A stretch of DNA of 64,000 bases. It comes from Microvirga lotononidis (GTDB lineage Bacteria > Pseudomonadota > Alphaproteobacteria > Rhizobiales > Beijerinckiaceae). The translations under genes and the position numbers were made by a program. Shown here one piece after another: positions 17,263-26,249 of this stretch (its first letter is position 1; each line of letters opens with the position of its first letter). A model generated the notes under the pieces. It was not told the origin of the DNA and ran no database searches. It worked only from the letters and a program-made list of their open reading frames with translations. The DNA is taken from contig NZ_CP141048.1 in the NCBI RefSeq assembly GCF_034627025.1, forward strand, positions 4,901,093 through 4,965,092, given 5' to 3'.

Positions 17263-18219
17263 ATGGACATGCTCTACAAGGTCTTCATCGAGCCCTTCGT
17301 GTTCATGGGCGAGGCGCCGGACCTCCTGATCCAGACGCTCTGGGAAGGTCTGGTGTCGGGCGTGCTCTATGCGCTGATCGCGCTGGGCTTCGTGCTCATC
17401 TTCAAGGCTTCCGGAGTGTTCAACTTCGCGCAGGGCATCATGGTCGTGTTCGCGGCCCTGATCCTGGTCGGCCTCTACGAGAAGGGGGTTCCGGCCTTCC
17501 TGGCGCTCATCCTGGCGGCTCTCGCCATGCTCGTGCTCGCCATGGTGGTGGAGCGCGTGGTGCTGCGTCCCCTCGTCAACCAGCCCGACATCATCCTCTT
17601 CATGGCAACCTTCGGGCTCACCTATTTCCTCATCGGCTTCGGCGAGCTCATCTTCGGCGGCAATCCGCGTGAGATGATCACAGAGCAGCTTTTCCTGCCC
17701 CAGGGCACGACGGAAATCGGTGCCTTCGGAGGCTCCATCCGCCTGCAGCATCTCGATATCGCGGCGGCGATCATCGCGTCGATCATGATCGGCCTGCTGG
17801 CAGTGTTCTTCTCGAAGACGCGCATCGGTCGGGCGCTCCGTGCGGTCGCCGACAGCCACAAGGCGGCGCTCTCCGTGGGCATCTCGCTCAACCAGATCTG
17901 GGTCATCGTGTGGTTCGCCGCCGGCATCGTGGCGCTGGTGGCAGGCATCATGTGGGGCGCGCGCTCGGGCGTGTCGTTCTCGCTCCAGATCATCGCCCTC
18001 AAGGCGCTCCCGGTTCTCATCCTCGGCGGTTTCACGTCGATCCCGGGCGCCATCATCGGCGGCCTCATCGTCGGGGTCGGCGAGAAGCTCGGAGAATTCT
18101 ACTGGGGGCCGCTGGTCGGCGGCGGCGTCGAGACCTGGCTCGCCTACGTCATCGCACTCCTGTTCCTGCTCTACAGGCCGCAGGGTCTGTTCGGCGAAAA
18201 GATCATCGAACGGATTTAG
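17263..18219 (+). CDS. livH: ABC transporter permease, LivH type
   Basis: Inner-membrane permease (318 residues) with about eight hydrophobic segments. LVSGVLYALIALGFVLIFK near residue 28 and the FNFAQGIMVVFAALI region are characteristic of LivH, as are RALRAVADSHKAALSVGI near residue 193 (the ATPase-contact loop) and the C-terminal LYRPQGLFGEKIIERI. It follows livG by 13 bases and precedes livM by 12. Confidence 0.93.
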   Translation: MDMLYKVFIEPFVFMGEAPDLLIQTLWEGLVSGVLYALIALGFVLIFKASGVFNFAQGIMVVFAALILVGLYEKGVPAFLALILAALAMLVLAMVVERVVLRPLVNQPDIILFMATFGLTYFLIGFGELIFGGNPREMITEQLFLPQGTTEIGAFGGSIRLQHLDIAAAIIASIMIGLLAVFFSKTRIGRALRAVADSHKAALSVGISLNQIWVIVWFAAGIVALVAGIMWGARSGVSFSLQIIALKALPVLILGGFTSIPGAIIGGLIVGVGEKLGEFYWGPLVGGGVETWLAYVIALLFLLYRPQGLFGEKIIERI

Positions 18220-18231
18220 GGAGACGTCCCA

Positions 18232-19317
18232 GTGCTCTACCGCGAGGCCGGCCAGTTCAAGACCAACTACGTCGCGGACAGCGCGATCTTCCCCTTGAGG
18301 GAGGACCGGATCGGACTGGCGCTCATCATCCTCGCCGCCTACGCGCTCGCCTTCTTCGGCAGCAATTTCCTGCTCCAGGCGGTGCTGATCCCGTTCCTGG
18401 TCTTCTCGCTGGCGGCCATCGGCCTCAACATCCTCACCGGCTATACGGGCCTCCTGTCGCTGGGCACCGGCGCCTTCATGGGCGTGGGCGCCTATGCCTG
18501 CTACAAGCTGATGACGGCCTTTCCCGGCGTGAACGTGATCGTCTGGATCTTCGTGTCGGGCTTCTTCTCCGCCGCGATCGGCGCCCTGTTCGGCCTGCCT
18601 TCCCTACGCATCAAGGGCTTTTATCTCGCGGTCGCTACGCTCGCCGCGCAGTTCTTCCTGCAATGGTGCTTCATCCGCATCCCCTGGCTCGTGAACTACA
18701 ACGTCTCGGGTGCGCTCGACGCCCCCTTGCGCACCCTTTTCGGCATTCCGATCATGGGGCCGAACGCCACCCCGCAGACGCGCTATCTCCTGGTGCTCAC
18801 CATCGTGATCCTGCTCACGTGGCTCGCCTCGAACCTCGTCCATGGCCGCATCGGACGCATGTGGATCGCGATCCGCGACATGGATCTCGCGGCCGAGCTC
18901 ATGGGCATCCGGCCGCTCCAGACCAAGCTCCTCGCCTTCGCAGTCTCGTCCTATTACTGCGGCGTGGCCGGGGCGCTTCTCGTCTTCCTCTGGTATGGCG
19001 GCGCGGAATACGACGTGTTCAACATCAACCAGTCCTTCTTCATCCTGTTCATGGTGATCATCGGAGGATTGGGCAGCCTCATCGGGTCGTTCTTCGGCGC
19101 GGCGCTGATCTTCATCCTTCCCATCGTGCTCGGCATCGTGCTTCCGGCCATGCTGTCGCCCTTCGGCCTCTCGGTCGGAGCCGACGTGATCGAGCATCTG
19201 CGCTTCATGATCGTGGGCGCGCTCATCATCTTTTTCCTGATCGTCGAACCGCACGGCCTCGCGCGGCTCTGGCAGATCGGCAAGCAGAAGCTCCTGGTCT
19301 GGCCGTTCCCCTATTGA
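18232..19317 (+). CDS. livM: ABC transporter permease, LivM type
   Basis: Second permease of the LivFGHMK system (361 residues). It starts with GTG at 18232 behind GGGAGA. It has an N-terminal cytoplasmic stretch of about 30 residues followed by about ten hydrophobic segments. LNILTGYTGLLSLGTGAFMGVG near residue 63 and WIAIRDMDLAAELMGI near residue 209 are LivM hallmarks. It ends 76 bases before the binding-protein gene. Confidence 0.93.
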   Translation: MLYREAGQFKTNYVADSAIFPLREDRIGLALIILAAYALAFFGSNFLLQAVLIPFLVFSLAAIGLNILTGYTGLLSLGTGAFMGVGAYACYKLMTAFPGVNVIVWIFVSGFFSAAIGALFGLPSLRIKGFYLAVATLAAQFFLQWCFIRIPWLVNYNVSGALDAPLRTLFGIPIMGPNATPQTRYLLVLTIVILLTWLASNLVHGRIGRMWIAIRDMDLAAELMGIRPLQTKLLAFAVSSYYCGVAGALLVFLWYGGAEYDVFNINQSFFILFMVIIGGLGSLIGSFFGAALIFILPIVLGIVLPAMLSPFGLSVGADVIEHLRFMIVGALIIFFLIVEPHGLARLWQIGKQKLLVWPFPY

Positions 19318-19393
19318 GGGCCGGACGCAAAGGAGACGGAACAGGCAACAAGAATTCGGCTTCTCGGCCGATACAACGGGAGGAAACGCGACC

Positions 19394-20716
19394 ATGTCGT
19401 TTCGCAAGATAAGCCTTGGACTCGCCGCCGCGACGATGCTCGCGGGCACGGCCCTGCCCGCCTTTGCGCAGGATTCGATCTACGTTCCCCTCTTCACCTA
19501 CCGCACCGGTCCCTTCGCGGGCTCCGGCACCTTCATCGCGGACGGCATGCACGATTATCTTGAGATGCTGAACCAGCGCGACGGCGGCATCGGCGGCGTG
19601 AAGCTCGTGCTGGAGGAATGCGAGACCGGCTACGATACCAAGAAGGGCGTCGAGTGCTACGAGGCCGTGAAGGGCAAGAACCCGGTCATCGTGAACCCAT
19701 GGTCCACCGGCATCACGCTCCCGCTGATCCCGCGCGCCTCCGTGGACAAGATCCCGATCCTCTCCATGGCCTACGGCCTCTCGGCTTCGGCCCGCGGCGA
19801 CATCTTCCCCTGGGTGTTCAACCCACCGAGCACCTATTGGGACGGCCTGTCGATGATCATCAAGTTCATCGGCGAAAAGGAAGGAGGGCTGGAAAAGCTG
19901 AAGGGCAAGAAGATCGGCTTCATCCATCTCGATGCCGCCTTCGGCAAGGAGCCGATCCCGCTGCTCCAGGAACTCGCCAAGGAAATCGGCTTCGAGGTGG
20001 CGCTCTACCCGGTCGCCGCGCAGGACATGCAGAACCAGTCCTCGCAATGGCTCAGCGCGCGGCGTGACCGTCCCGACTACATGATCATGTGGGGTTGGGG
20101 CTCCATGAACGGCGCCGCCGTCAAGGAAGCCGTTCGCTCGGGCTATCCGATGGACAAGTTCTACTCGGTCTGGTGGCCGAGCGAGGACGATGCCCGCAGT
20201 GGCGGCGCCGGCGCGAAAGGCTTCAAGGAGCTCAACTGGCACGCCGTCGGGGCGAACTTCCCGGCCTTGCAGGACATCCAGAAGCATGTGGTCGACAAGG
20301 GCCTGTCCAAAGCCTCCAAGGACAAGGTGGGCGAGGTTCTCTACAACCGCGGCGTCTACAACTCGCTCCTGATCGCCGAAGGCATCGCCCAGGCCCAGAA
20401 GATCACGGGCAAGAAGGCCGTGACCGGCGAGGACGTGCGTCGCGGCATGGAGAACATCAAGCTCGATCCGGCCCGTCTGAAGGAACTCGGGCTCGAGGGC
20501 TTTACCGAACAGCTCGTGCTCTCCTGCAGCGACCATAACGGCCACCGCCCCGCCTTCATGCAGGAATGGGACGGTACGAAATGGGTGAAGATCTCCAATC
20601 CCATCGAGCCCATGACAGACCGCGTGAAGTCGCAGCTCGATGCGGCCGCGAAGGACTATGCCGAGAAGAACGCCGGCTGGCCCAAGCGGACCGAGGCCTG
20701 CGACAAGGCGAGCTAG
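19394..20716 (+). CDS. livK: Periplasmic substrate-binding protein, LivK type
   Basis: Peripla_BP_6 family protein (440 residues) with a Sec signal peptide (about residues 1-25, cleavage after LPAFA). Mature features are VPLFTYRTGPFAGSGTFIADG, the central IGFIHLDAAFGKEPIPLLQEL, and MWGWGSMNGAAVKEA. These features match the family that travels with acyl-CoA-ligase-linked liv operons; the ligand is unknown, though the neighbouring ligases argue for an aromatic or branched carboxylic acid. GGGAGG at 19379-19384 is its ribosome-binding site. A palindromic repeat follows 21 bases after the stop. Confidence 0.92.
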   Translation: MSFRKISLGLAAATMLAGTALPAFAQDSIYVPLFTYRTGPFAGSGTFIADGMHDYLEMLNQRDGGIGGVKLVLEECETGYDTKKGVECYEAVKGKNPVIVNPWSTGITLPLIPRASVDKIPILSMAYGLSASARGDIFPWVFNPPSTYWDGLSMIIKFIGEKEGGLEKLKGKKIGFIHLDAAFGKEPIPLLQELAKEIGFEVALYPVAAQDMQNQSSQWLSARRDRPDYMIMWGWGSMNGAAVKEAVRSGYPMDKFYSVWWPSEDDARSGGAGAKGFKELNWHAVGANFPALQDIQKHVVDKGLSKASKDKVGEVLYNRGVYNSLLIAEGIAQAQKITGKKAVTGEDVRRGMENIKLDPARLKELGLEGFTEQLVLSCSDHNGHRPAFMQEWDGTKWVKISNPIEPMTDRVKSQLDAAAKDYAEKNAGWPKRTEACDKAS

Positions 20717-20737
20717 TTCAAGCACACCGCGAAGCCT

Positions 20738-20839
20738 CCTCCCCCTTGTGGGGTGGAGTTGGAGGTGGGGGTGTGAGCGATAGCCTATGAAGGTTAGCGC
20801 CGGCACCCCCACCCTTAATCCCTCCCCACAAGGGGGAGG
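20738..20839. repeat. Palindromic repeat between livK and livF
   Basis: Inverted repeat with 36-base arms (20738-20773 and 20804-20839) and a 30-base loop. The outer 16 bases pair perfectly (CCTCCCCCTTGTGGGG with its complement), as do nine inner bases (GTGGGGGTG/CACCCCCAC), with mismatches between. It is an intergenic element of a dispersed type. In the mRNA it would form a strong hairpin just after the binding-protein gene, where such structures often stabilise the upstream message or reduce downstream expression. Confidence 0.75.
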
Positions 20840-20861
20840 AAAAATCGAGGAGGATTCGTCG

Positions 20862-21710
20862 ATGTCGAGCGCCGTCCAGATGCCGCCGCAGCACACACCG
20901 CAACCCGCCGACAACGTCCTCACTGTCAACAACATCGAGGTCGTCTACGATCACGTGATCCTCGTGCTGAAAGGCGTCTCGCTCAGCGTGCCCAAAGGCG
21001 GCATCGTGGCCCTGCTCGGCGCCAACGGCGCGGGCAAGACGACGACGCTCAAGGCCATCTCCAACCTGCTCCACGCCGAGCGCGGCGAAGTGACGAAGGG
21101 GTCGATCGAGTTCAAGGGCGAGCGGGTCGACAAGCTCTCGCCCAACGAGCTGGTGCGGCGCGGCTGCATCCAGGTGCTCGAAGGCCGCCATTGCTTCGGC
21201 CATCTGACCATCGAGGAGAACCTGCTCACCGGCGCCTTCACGCGGCGGGACGGCAACGCCGCCATCCGGCGCGACCTGGAGGCGATCTACGACTACTTCC
21301 CGCGCCTGAAGCAGCGGCGATCCTCCATGGCGGGCTATACCTCCGGCGGCGAGCAGCAGATGTGCGCCATCGGCCGGGCGATGATGTCGCGCCCCTCCAT
21401 GATCCTGCTCGACGAGCCCTCCATGGGCCTCGCGCCGCAGATCGTGGAGGAGATCTTCGAGATCGTGCGCAAGCTCAATGCGACGGAGGGCGTGTCCTTC
21501 CTGCTCGCCGAGCAGAACACCAACATGGCGCTGAAATACGCCACCTATGGCTACATCCTGGAAACGGGCCGCGTCGTCATGGACGGCCCGGCCCAGATGC
21601 TGCGCGAGAACGAGGATGTGAAGGAGTTCTATCTCGGGGTCTCCGAGGGAGACCGCAAATCCTTCCGCGCGGTGAAAAGCTACAAGCGCCGCAAGCGCTG
21701 GCTGGCGTGA
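20862..21710 (+). CDS. livF: ABC transporter ATP-binding protein, LivF type
   Basis: Second ATPase (282 residues) of the liv system. It has Walker A GANGAGKTTT near residue 53, the LivF-specific GCIQVLEGRHCFGHLTIEENL, signature TSGGEQQMCAIGRAM and Walker B MILLDEPSMGLAP. ATG at 20862 is preceded by GAGGAGG at 20847-20853. An in-frame start at 20787 would run through the palindromic repeat and is rejected. The C-terminal KSFRAVKSYKRRKRWLA is an unusually basic tail seen in this ligase-linked subgroup. The stop overlaps the next start. Confidence 0.92.
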   Translation: MSSAVQMPPQHTPQPADNVLTVNNIEVVYDHVILVLKGVSLSVPKGGIVALLGANGAGKTTTLKAISNLLHAERGEVTKGSIEFKGERVDKLSPNELVRRGCIQVLEGRHCFGHLTIEENLLTGAFTRRDGNAAIRRDLEAIYDYFPRLKQRRSSMAGYTSGGEQQMCAIGRAMMSRPSMILLDEPSMGLAPQIVEEIFEIVRKLNATEGVSFLLAEQNTNMALKYATYGYILETGRVVMDGPAQMLRENEDVKEFYLGVSEGDRKSFRAVKSYKRRKRWLA

Positions 21711-22969
21711 CACTCCAGAAAGTCGGGAACACCACCTTGTCCGATGCCTTCGACACCCTTGAGACCCGAGCCCCAGCCGAGCGCGAAGCCGCACTCTTCG
21801 CGATGCTGCCGGACATCCTAAAGCAGGCCGCGCAGGCTCCGGCTTATGCGCAGCGCCTCCAGGGACTCGACCTCGACGGGATCAGGAGCCGCGAGGCCCT
21901 TGCCACCCTGCCGGTGCTGCGCAAATCCGAGCTGCCGGGTTTGCAGAAGGCGGCCCTTCCCTTCGGCGGGTTCGTCCCCGGTGCGCCGGGCTCGTTCGGG
22001 CGCCTGTTCACCTCGCCCGGCCCGATCTTCGAGCCGGAAGCCGATGCGCCCGATCCCTGGAACGCGGCGCGCGGCCTCTTCGCGGCCGGTTTCCGGCGCG
22101 GCGACGTGGTGCTGAACACCTTCAGCTACCACCTGACTCCCGGAGGCTTCATCATGGATTCCGGCGCGCGCGCCCTCGGCTGCGCCGTCATACCGGCGGG
22201 TCCGGGCAACACCGAGCAGCAATTCGAGCTGATCGAGGCCTATCGCCCCGTCGCATATTGTGGCACGCCGGATTTCCTGAAGATCCTGCTCGACGGCGCG
22301 GCATCGTCCGGACGCGATGTTTCATCCATCAGACGGGCGCTCGTCTCTGGCGCGGCTTTTCCGAAATCGTTGCAGGACGAATTTTCCGCCAAGGGCATCG
22401 AGGCCTATCAGGCCTATGCCACCGCGGATCTGGGCTTCATCGCCTATGAAACTCCGGCCCGCGAAGGTCTTGTCGTCAACGAGGACATCATTGTCGAAAT
22501 CGTGCGGCCCGGCACGGGCGATCCGGTTCCCGAGGGCGATGTAGGCGAGATCGTTGTGACGACGCTCGATCGGCACCGTCCTTTCATCCGTCTTGCCCTC
22601 GGAGACCTGACGGCAGCCATGAGCGGCTCCAGCCCCTGCGGCCGGACGAACATGCGCATCAAGGGCTGGATGGGGCGCGCCGATCAGGCCACCAAGGTCA
22701 AAGGGATGTTCGTTCGGCCCGAGCAGGTGGCGGAGATCGGCCGGCGACAGCCCGCACTCGGCCGCCTGCGCCTCGTCGTCACCCGCGACGGCGAGACGGA
22801 CGTCATGACCCTGATGGCGGAAACGGACAATCCGAGCGATGCTCTCGCGGCTACGCTCGCGGAGGCGCTGCAGACCATCCTCAAGCTCCGAGGCTCGGTC
22901 ATGTTGATCAGCCCCGGAAGCCTTCCGAATGACGGCAAGGTGATCGCGGACGAACGCACGTTCTCGTGA
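21707..22969 (+). CDS. Phenylacetate-CoA-ligase-like AMP-binding protein
   Basis: ANL-superfamily protein (420 residues) with PaaK-like architecture: RLFTSPGPIFEPE near residue 100, a long central AMP-binding region (YAYATADLGFIAYETP-type motif near residue 240), VGEIVVTTLDRHRPFIRLALGDL, and C-terminal RADQATKVKGMFVRPEQVAEI. It would activate an aryl or short acid to its CoA thioester. The GTG at 21707 overlaps the livF stop (GTGA), the best-supported start; a TTG at 21737 is an alternative. It ends the operon, giving it a ligase at each end. The true acid is not evident. Confidence 0.85.
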   Translation: MTLQKVGNTTLSDAFDTLETRAPAEREAALFAMLPDILKQAAQAPAYAQRLQGLDLDGIRSREALATLPVLRKSELPGLQKAALPFGGFVPGAPGSFGRLFTSPGPIFEPEADAPDPWNAARGLFAAGFRRGDVVLNTFSYHLTPGGFIMDSGARALGCAVIPAGPGNTEQQFELIEAYRPVAYCGTPDFLKILLDGAASSGRDVSSIRRALVSGAAFPKSLQDEFSAKGIEAYQAYATADLGFIAYETPAREGLVVNEDIIVEIVRPGTGDPVPEGDVGEIVVTTLDRHRPFIRLALGDLTAAMSGSSPCGRTNMRIKGWMGRADQATKVKGMFVRPEQVAEIGRRQPALGRLRLVVTRDGETDVMTLMAETDNPSDALAATLAEALQTILKLRGSVMLISPGSLPNDGKVIADERTFS

Positions 22970-23102
22970 GCTCGGGCTTCGTCTGAAAGCCGAAAATCGG
23001 AGCCTTGCAGACTTTACTGCTCCTGGAACCCTTGAAGATGGGACTCGCGATTCATAAGCTTAAGCTCGCCGGCGATTCGCATCTGAGGAAAAGAGCGAGG
23101 AA

Positions 23103-23136
23103 ACTCAAAAAGAAAGAGCACCCGGAGGTGCTCTTT
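23103..23136 (-). terminator. Rho-independent terminator, minus strand
   Basis: Perfect 10-base stem AAAGAGCACC (23113-23122) and GGTGCTCTTT (23127-23136) with a 4-base loop. Read on the minus strand the stem is followed by CTTTTTGAG, a good T-tract. On the plus strand only TTTAA follows. It may back up the terminator at 23626 or end an unrecognised minus-strand transcript. Confidence 0.6.
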
Positions 23137-23620
23137 AAGGTGTCCGGCCGTAGGGGCAAAATGACCGGAGATGTCAATAAACGCCCAAGGTCGGATTCGG
23201 TTCCGAAGTTTTTTTGAAAAATATTCACGGCCCGACCTGCGCCTCATTGAAGTCATGTTTTCAGGGTCTAGGGCTTAGCTTCCCGTGGGGGCAAACACGG
23301 GCCGGGGCCGCGACCAGAGATCCCCTTAAAGGACATGGTCGCGGCTACCCCTTCCAGGCGCGGCTTGGCCATTTCGCCCATCCACTGAAACATGGAAACG
23401 GCATGAGGCCGCTTCAGGACCCGTAGCGCGTCCGAGGCCCAAGGGGCCGATGACGATCTTGAAAGATGGTCCACCTCGTGCCTCACCTCAGGACGGCCTA
23501 AGCCCAGGCACCAGCGGAACCAGCCGCAGGTGCCGATACGGACGTGCGACCTCGCCGGTTCCGACCATTGCAGGCAATGCCGAGCGCAACAGGATCGGTC
23601 ACACGAACAGGTTCGGAACG

Positions 23621-23652
23621 GAAAATCGTGCGGATCCTGAGATCCGCACGAC
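23621..23652 (-). terminator. Terminator downstream of the arabinofuranosidase operon
   Basis: Stem of 11 perfect pairs, TCGTGCGGATC (23626-23636) and GATCCGCACGA (23641-23651), with loop CTGA. On the minus strand it is followed by TTTTCC. It lies about 120 bases past the stop of the arabinofuranosidase gene. Confidence 0.6.
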
Positions 23653-23769
23653 TTGCTGGTGAGGGAGCAGAGCATCCGGCCTGAAAGCAGGTCTTCCTGT
23701 CACGTCCGATGTTCCGGATCTCCGCTTATTTCGCCGACGCGATCCGCCGCGTCAGGCTCGTTCTGGTCC

Positions 23770-25323
23770 TTACTGCTTCTGAACTCCCAGACGGATGACA
23801 TTCCAGGAAGCCGGTGCGAGCTTGGCGCGAACCTGCTCTCCCCAGATCTCCACACCCTCCAGGGGAGCCGGCTTGATCGTATCCGGTGCGTCCTTCGTGT
23901 TCACGGCCATCAGGTCGTCGTTGCGGAGCTGGTGGGCATCCTGGACCACGAGGCCCTCGAAGCCGCGCACGAGGGCTTCCATCGAGAGGCTCGCGTCGAG
24001 GCTTCGGTTGAGCGCAAAGATGGTGATGCAATCCTCGTCGCGGTTGTGAACCACCGACACCTTGAGATAGGGCACCTCCGACATTGGGAACCGCAGGTCG
24101 GACGTGCCGCGCGGATCGTAGTAGGTCGTCTCATAGGTGGGTGAGACCACCTTCGTCTGCAGCACCGTGCCGCGGCCGAGCGTGCTCATGTCCTTGAACG
24201 GATAGAAGATCGTCTGGCGCCAGGCGGGTCCGCCGGTCTCGGTCATGATGGGCGCGATGGCGTTCACCAGCTGCGCCAGGCAGGCCGACTTCACCCGGTC
24301 CGCATGGTTGAGCAGGGAGATGCAGGCGCCTCCGAAGGCGAGCGCGTCCTGCATGTTGTAGATCTCCTCGAGGATCTGGGGCGCGACGGGCCATCCGAGC
24401 TTCACCCGGCCTTCGTTCTTGCGCCGGGTCCGGTACCAGACGTTCCATTCGTCGAAGCTGAGCATGATCCGCTTCGACGAGCGGCGCCGGGCGGCGACCG
24501 CGTCCGCGATGGCCACGACCTCTTCGATGAAGCTGTCCATCAGGTCCGGGCTCGCGAGGAAGGCCGGCGTGTCGTCCGCGTAGTTGTTCAGGTAGGTATG
24601 CAGGGAGATGTACTCGACGTGGTCGAATGAATGCTCGAGCACGGTGTCTTCCCAGGTACCGAAGGTCGGCATGTTGCGCGAGGAGGAGCCGCAGGCCGCG
24701 AGTTCGATGGTCGGATCGATCCATTTCATGAGCTTGGCGGCCTCGGAGGCGATCCGCCCATATTCCCAGGCCGTCTTGGTTTCCATCTGCCATGGACCGT
24801 CCATCTCGTTGCCCAGGCACCAGAACTTCACGTTGTGCGGCTTTTCCCAGCCATGGGAGCGGCGCAGATCCGACAGCTCCGTCCCGCCCGGGAAGTTGCA
24901 GTATTCCAGCAGGCGGCGGGCATCGTCGGGGCCTCGGGTGCCGAGGTTGACGGCCATCATGGGCTCGACGCCGGCCGCCTGGCACCAGTCCATGAACTCG
25001 TTGGTGCCGAACGTGTTCGGTTCGGTCGACATCCAGGCGAGGTCGAGCCGGCGCGGTCTGTTCTCCACGGGGCCGACGCCGTCCTCCCAGTTGTAGCCGG
25101 AGACGAAGTTGCCACCCGGATAGCGGATGATCGTCGGGCCGAGCTCACGGACGAGCTCAAGCACGTCCTTGCGGAATCCATGCTCGTCGGCGCTTGGATG
25201 GCCCGGCTCGTAAAGACCGCCATAGACGCACCGCCCCAAGTGCTCGACGAAGGCCCCGAAAAGTCGGGGATCCGTTTCCGCGATGGAGAAATCGCGGTCA
25301 ATGGTGACTTTGGCTTCTTTCAT
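23770..25323 (-). CDS. abfA: GH51 alpha-L-arabinofuranosidase
   Basis: Retaining glycosidase (517 residues) releasing terminal L-arabinofuranose from arabino-oligosaccharides. It has no signal peptide, so it acts in the cytoplasm on imported substrates. The start LFGAFVEHLGRCVYGGLYEP and RYPGGNFVSGYNWEDGVGP are GH51 hallmarks. The acid/base is E173 in CLGNEMDGP and the nucleophile is E292 in LSFDEWNVWY. It is the last gene of a minus-strand operon, 65 bases after the ATPase gene, with a terminator about 120 bases downstream. Full-length for bacterial GH51. Confidence 0.93.
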   Translation of the reverse strand: MKEAKVTIDRDFSIAETDPRLFGAFVEHLGRCVYGGLYEPGHPSADEHGFRKDVLELVRELGPTIIRYPGGNFVSGYNWEDGVGPVENRPRRLDLAWMSTEPNTFGTNEFMDWCQAAGVEPMMAVNLGTRGPDDARRLLEYCNFPGGTELSDLRRSHGWEKPHNVKFWCLGNEMDGPWQMETKTAWEYGRIASEAAKLMKWIDPTIELAACGSSSRNMPTFGTWEDTVLEHSFDHVEYISLHTYLNNYADDTPAFLASPDLMDSFIEEVVAIADAVAARRRSSKRIMLSFDEWNVWYRTRRKNEGRVKLGWPVAPQILEEIYNMQDALAFGGACISLLNHADRVKSACLAQLVNAIAPIMTETGGPAWRQTIFYPFKDMSTLGRGTVLQTKVVSPTYETTYYDPRGTSDLRFPMSEVPYLKVSVVHNRDEDCITIFALNRSLDASLSMEALVRGFEGLVVQDAHQLRNDDLMAVNTKDAPDTIKPAPLEGVEIWGEQVRAKLAPASWNVIRLGVQKQ

Positions 25324-25388
25324 AGGGAGGCTCCGATCAGTGAGGTGCGGTCTCGGTTTGTTTGAACGTCGGTAGGCTGAGGAGTGGA

Positions 25389-26237
25389 TCAGGTGGCGGT
25401 TGCGGGCATGCCGCCCGTGAAGGTGTCGTCCCGCCAGGCGTCATCCACCGACAGAACAGCTTGGCGAAGTTTGATGGAGTAGGGATGCTGCGGCGCTGCC
25501 AGCACCGTCCGCGCGTCGCCGCCTTCGACCACCCTGCCCTTCTGCATGATGATCAGGCGGTCGCTGATGTAATAAGCGGTCGCCAGGTCGTGCGTGATGT
25601 AGATGATCGACACGCCGAATTCGTCGCGGAGCTTCCTGAACAGGTTGATCACCGTCACGCGCAGCGATGCGTCGATCATCGAGACCGGCTCGTCGGCGAC
25701 GATCAGGGACGGATTGGACACGAGCGCACGCGCGATCGCCACGCGCTGGAGCTGCCCGCCCGACATCTCATGCGGATAGCGCCCCCGCACCTCCGCGAGC
25801 GACAGGCCAACCTTGTGCAGGGCCTCGTCCGCCCGCTCCGCCGCCGCCTCGGACGTGCGGCATTCCACGAAACGCTGGGCTGCGCTGAACAGGTAGCGGT
25901 CGACGCGCTTCAAAGGATTGAAGGCATCGAACGGGTTCTGGAAGATCGCCTGCACATGGCTCATGAATTCGAGCCGGGCGCGGCGGCTGCGGATTTCGCG
26001 CAGATCCTTTCCCCGAAAACGGATTCGACCGCTCGTGGGGGACAGGCTGTTCAGGATCATGCCCGCGAGGGTCGTCTTTCCGCTGCCCGACTCGCCGATG
26101 ATGGTAAACACCTCCGGCTTGTCCGCCGCCAGGGAGAAGCTGACGTCGTTCACGGCATGATTGACCCGCCGCGATACGAAACCGCCCCTCGTGAAGATCT
26201 TGTTGACGTGCTCGACGTCGAGAAGATTCGGCCTCAT
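25389..26237 (-). CDS. Peptide/oligosaccharide-type ABC ATPase (DppF-like)
   Basis: ATPase of 282 residues with Walker A at 48-56 (GESGSGKTT), signature MSGGQLQRVAIARAL and Walker B LIVADEPVSMID. This is OppF/DppF-like, but shorter than most and without an obvious oligopeptide-ABC C-terminal extension. Given the GH51 enzyme next door, the system probably imports arabinose-containing oligosaccharides rather than peptides, as known for other peptide-family ABC systems. It lies 12 bases after the preceding ATPase gene. Confidence 0.9.
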   Translation of the reverse strand: MRPNLLDVEHVNKIFTRGGFVSRRVNHAVNDVSFSLAADKPEVFTIIGESGSGKTTLAGMILNSLSPTSGRIRFRGKDLREIRSRRARLEFMSHVQAIFQNPFDAFNPLKRVDRYLFSAAQRFVECRTSEAAAERADEALHKVGLSLAEVRGRYPHEMSGGQLQRVAIARALVSNPSLIVADEPVSMIDASLRVTVINLFRKLRDEFGVSIIYITHDLATAYYISDRLIIMQKGRVVEGGDARTVLAAPQHPYSIKLRQAVLSVDDAWRDDTFTGGMPATAT

Positions 26238-26249
26238 GCGCTCGCCTCC

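Larger units (their letters stand above)
22970..23769. other. 800-base non-coding stretch with hairpins
   Basis: No convincing gene: the possible frames are short, poor in family-like sequence and lack good ribosome-binding sites. It holds at least four inverted repeats: 23113-23136 and 23626-23651 (listed as terminators), a weak stem with a T7 run at 23191-23215 on the plus strand (possible end of the liv operon), and a perfect 10-base stem GCCGCGACCA/TGGTCGCGGC at 23307-23316 and 23336-23345. It separates the plus-strand liv operon from the minus-strand arabinofuranosidase operon. I do not recognise tmRNA, RNase P RNA or 6S features. Confidence 0.5.

Noticed and set aside
23005..23217. 70-codon plus-strand frame rich in Lys after the liv operon
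   Set aside because: No ribosome-binding site, runs through a terminator hairpin, and ends in the T-run of another hairpin.
23268..23675. 135-codon minus-strand frame in the gene-free region
   Set aside because: Overlaps the terminator at 23626 and the hairpin at 23307-23345; Cys/Ser/Arg-rich sequence without recognisable motifs.
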